This document shows, in pieces, positions 61,667 through 64,000 of a stretch of DNA of 64,000 nt. The notes under the pieces were generated by a model. It worked only from the letters and a program-made list of their open reading frames with translations, was not told where the DNA came from and did no database searches. Where the stretch lies: assembly GCF_900184255.1 (NCBI RefSeq), contig NZ_LT854639.1, positions 308,809 through 372,808 on the forward strand, in the 5' to 3' direction. Positions within the stretch are counted from its first letter, which is position 1; each line of letters starts with the position of its first letter. The position numbers and the translations under genes are program-made. The DNA comes from Haloimpatiens massiliensis. GTDB taxonomy: Bacteria > Bacillota > Clostridia > Clostridiales > Clostridiaceae.

Positions 61667-62363
61667 ATTCTATCATTTTATATCCAACTCCAAAAATTGT
61701 TTCTATTATTGAGTTTACTTTGTTCTCTTTGAGTTTTTTTCTTATTCTTTGAACATGTATGTCTACAGTTCTAGTATCGCCTATAAAATCAAACCCCCAA
61801 ACTCTTTCTAAAAGTTCTTGCCGATAGAATACTCTGCCTTTATTTTCTGCAAGAAATACTAATAAATCAAATTCTTTATTGGTTAACTTAACTTCTATGC
61901 TGTTTTTTAATACTCTTCTTTTTTCTTTGTATATAATTATATGTTTTTTTAAATTCAATACCTGACACAATTCTCCATTACTATCTTTTGCACAAAGTTT
62001 TATTCTTCTAAAAATAGCTTTAACTTTAACTGTAAATTCTCTAATATCGAAAGGTTTTGGTATATAATCATCTGCACCTAGTTCAATGGCTAAAATTTCT
62101 TCAGTAATATCTTTTGCATCAGTTATGGTCACTATGGGGATTATAAACTCTCTTGCTACAACTTTGCATAGTTCAATTCCATTTATATCTGGAATATTCA
62201 AATCTAAAACCAACATATCTGGTTTGTATTTATGCAAAAAATATATGGCTTTCTTGCCCTCTTTAATAGCAATGGCATTAAAGCCTTCTTTATGAAGTGC
62301 TTCACAAATAGTTTTGGATATTAAATTTTCCGGTTCTATAATGAGAATTTTTTTTGTTTCCAT
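61665..62363 (-). CDS. OmpR/PhoB-family response regulator (orphan)
   Basis: DNA-binding regulator of about 232 residues. The receiver domain has the phospho-acceptor Asp in DMLVLDLNIPDINGIELC (near residue 50), the acidic pair IEPEN (first position changed from the usual DD) and the switch Lys in YIPKPFDIREF. The C-terminal winged helix has LTNKEFDLLVFLAENKGRVF, RQELLERVWGFDFIGDTRTV and DVHIQR-type DIHVQRIRKKL. No histidine kinase is adjacent. It precedes the CWB2-like pair on the same strand (with a terminator between), so it may regulate envelope genes. The ATG is preferred to a GTG three codons earlier. Confidence 0.9.
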   Translation of the reverse strand: METKKILIIEPENLISKTICEALHKEGFNAIAIKEGKKAIYFLHKYKPDMLVLDLNIPDINGIELCKVVAREFIIPIVTITDAKDITEEILAIELGADDYIPKPFDIREFTVKVKAIFRRIKLCAKDSNGELCQVLNLKKHIIIYKEKRRVLKNSIEVKLTNKEFDLLVFLAENKGRVFYRQELLERVWGFDFIGDTRTVDIHVQRIRKKLKENKVNSIIETIFGVGYKMIE

Positions 62364-62586
62364 AAATATCACCCATATTAAATTTTATTACAGGATGCAT
62401 ATGTAAAAAGTTACAAATCAGATACAAATTAGCCTTATATTGAAACATTTATAGAATATAATCTTTAGATATAACAAAGAAGCTTTAATTAAATAATAGA
62501 AACTTATATATAGCACTTTTGTGAAATTTATATTATAGCACTATTTATCATTTAGATAGTAAGCAAAAGAAAGTGAGGAGATAATT

Positions 62587-64000
62587 TTGTGCGGCTTTGT
62601 AGGTTTTTTCACTAATGAAAAAGTTAAAAATACTGATATTGAAAATATAAGGAAGATGAATTCCAAGATACAGCATAGGGGTCCTGATGATGAAGGTATA
62701 TACTATGGTCATAATATTTTGTTAGTTTTTAGAAGGTTAAGCATAATAGCTTTAGACTCAGGTAAACAGCCTTTTTCCTATAACAATGACAATTACCACA
62801 TTATTTTTAATGGTGAAATCTATAATTATATTGAATTAAAGGAAAAGCTTATAAATGAAGGTCTAGAGTTTTCTACAGATACAGAAGCAGAAGTTATATT
62901 AGCACTCTATAAACACAAGGGTAGAGACTTTGTAAAAGAACTTAGGGGCATGTTTGCCTTTGCCATATGGGATGAAGTTAATAAAAAACTTTTCTGTGCT
63001 AGAGATCCTTTTGGTATTAAACCCTTTTATTATATAGATAATGATAATAGCCTTTATTTTGCATCAGAACTTAAAAGTTTCACGGGCATAACTGATAAAT
63101 ATTCTAATGAAATCCGCCAAGATTCACTACATAATTATTTAACCTTTCAGTTTGTCCCTGAACCTAACACCATGTTTAATGATATAAAACTCTTAGAATC
63201 AGGATGTATTTTAGAAAAAAGCTTAAATGAAAAAATTAATATTACAAAGTATTGGTATCCTAAGTTTAATCCTATAATTAAAGACACTAACGAAAAAATA
63301 TCGGAAATAAAAACCGTTTTAGAGAATTCTGTTAAAATACATATGAGAAGCGATGTTCCAGTTGGGTGTTTCCTATCTGGTGGTATTGATTCCACTATAA
63401 TAGCTTTGCTAGCTAAAAAATTTAATCCTCACATCAAAACTTTTACCATAGGGTTTAATAGAAATGGTTATAGTGAAGTAGATTTAGCTAAAGAAACTGC
63501 AGAAGAATTAGAACTTGAAAATATAAGCCGAACCATAGATTGTGATGAATTTATAAAAGACATTGAAAAAATAGTATGGCACATGGATTCGCCAGTGGCA
63601 GATCCTTCACTTATACCAATATACTATATTTCAAAAGAAGCCAGAAAACATGTGAAAGTAATACTATCTGGTGAGGGTTCCGATGAACTTTTTGGGGGAT
63701 ATGGAATATATCATGAACCACAATCTTTGAAAATGTTCTCTCACATACCGGCCTCTGTTAAAAGGGCTTTAAAACATATTGCTTATATTTGTCCGGAAGG
63801 GGTTAAAGGTAAAAGCTTTATAGAAAGAGGCTGTACTCCTTTAGAAGAACGCTATGTTGGAAATGCTAAGATTTTTAAGGACTATGAGAAAATGGATTTT
63901 CTTAAGAATTATAACAAAGCTTTCACATACAATTTGGTTACAAAGCCTCTTTATGAAGCCGCTGTAAATTATGATGACATTACAAAAATGCAATATATAG
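62587..64000 (+). CDS. asnB: Asparagine synthase, glutamine-hydrolysing (partial at right edge)
   Basis: The frame stays open for 471 codons to the window end, so the gene is cut off. It starts at TTG after gaggagataatt, and the next codon is Cys, which becomes the N-terminal nucleophile of the class II glutaminase (MCGFVGFFTNEK). The glutaminase domain shows IQHRGPDDEGIYY, RRLSIIALDSG, YHIIFNGEIYNYIELKEKL and GMFAFAIWD. The synthetase domain has the PP-loop FLSGGIDSTIIALL and LSGEGSDELFGGYG. Family members are about 600-620 residues. It makes asparagine from aspartate, or acts as an amidotransferase on a surface glycan. Confidence 0.93.
   Translation, partial: MCGFVGFFTNEKVKNTDIENIRKMNSKIQHRGPDDEGIYYGHNILLVFRRLSIIALDSGKQPFSYNNDNYHIIFNGEIYNYIELKEKLINEGLEFSTDTEAEVILALYKHKGRDFVKELRGMFAFAIWDEVNKKLFCARDPFGIKPFYYIDNDNSLYFASELKSFTGITDKYSNEIRQDSLHNYLTFQFVPEPNTMFNDIKLLESGCILEKSLNEKINITKYWYPKFNPIIKDTNEKISEIKTVLENSVKIHMRSDVPVGCFLSGGIDSTIIALLAKKFNPHIKTFTIGFNRNGYSEVDLAKETAEELELENISRTIDCDEFIKDIEKIVWHMDSPVADPSLIPIYYISKEARKHVKVILSGEGSDELFGGYGIYHEPQSLKMFSHIPASVKRALKHIAYICPEGVKGKSFIERGCTPLEERYVGNAKIFKDYEKMDFLKNYNKAFTYNLVTKPLYEAAVNYDDITKMQYI

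Noticed and set aside
63147..63395. Minus-strand frame inside asnB
   Set aside because: The opposite strand encodes an unbroken asparagine synthase with all motifs.

Overview
The window is a low-GC chromosome segment from an endospore-forming Clostridium. A complete germinant-receptor operon, DUF421 and DUF1657 spore-associated proteins, a clostridial-type thioredoxin-reductase-like/glutaredoxin/peroxiredoxin row, strong GGAGG ribosome binding sites and many hairpin terminators all fit. The gene set resembles the C. botulinum/sporogenes group, but I cannot fix the species from sequence alone. I saw no rRNA, tRNA or CRISPR array. The right edge cuts an asparagine synthetase gene.

Region 1 (1-16.1 kb) is a repeat-rich, decaying accessory region. 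It holds a sugar or glycerol-phosphate ABC transporter with an intact binding protein but two broken permeases, a TudS-related protein, a predicted AAA-ATPase/PD-(D/E)XK protein, a TPR protein, an HTH protein, dprA and comM, a REP-associated tyrosine transposase (RAYT), a UPF0175/DUF3368 toxin-antitoxin pair, a frameshifted two-helix membrane protein and a truncated IS982-type transposase. At least eight copies of one repeat (family A: a hairpin followed by a conserved 60-base tail) lie among these genes, often touching stop codons. None were seen to the right.

Region 2 (16.2-28.2 kb) is a Wzy-type surface polysaccharide operon on the minus strand. It runs from the tyrosine-kinase regulatory module (Wzz, CpsD, YwqE phosphatase) through the initiating sugar transferase, a PHP protein overlapping a phosphoribosyltransferase, a sialyltransferase-like enzyme, a Wzy-like polymerase, NeuB, and a NeuA fused to a HAD phosphatase, to a MurJ/Wzx-like flippase. 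The product probably contains a nonulosonic (sialic-type) acid. A small sigma-70 family factor lies just upstream. A 30-base sequence is identical in front of both the sigma gene and the operon, which suggests a sigma-driven, self-regulated polysaccharide switch.

Region 3 (28.7-46 kb) is metabolic: patatin-like lipase, an MprF-like lysyltransferase, a nucleoside transporter with one in-frame stop codon, phosphopentomutase, the peroxide-reducing row, lipoate ligase, LrgA/LrgB, and the gerA-gerB-gerC operon with a previously unlisted 30-residue membrane peptide upstream.

Region 4 (46.5-64 kb) holds DUF421, a PAS-GGDEF-EAL signalling protein, MscL with a zinc ribbon, threonine aldolase, a Rieske oxidoreductase, DUF1657, a protein with a 24-base tandem repeat, two membrane-anchored CWB2-like proteins, an orphan response regulator and the start of asnB.

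From 28 kb rightwards the intergenic spaces carry several further palindromic repeat families (B, C, D/E, F, G). Family D is the most striking: five 231-232 base hairpins whose arm sequences differ between copies while pairing is kept. Two roughly 0.95 kb composites of these hairpins lie in inverted orientation and bracket 15.6 kb.
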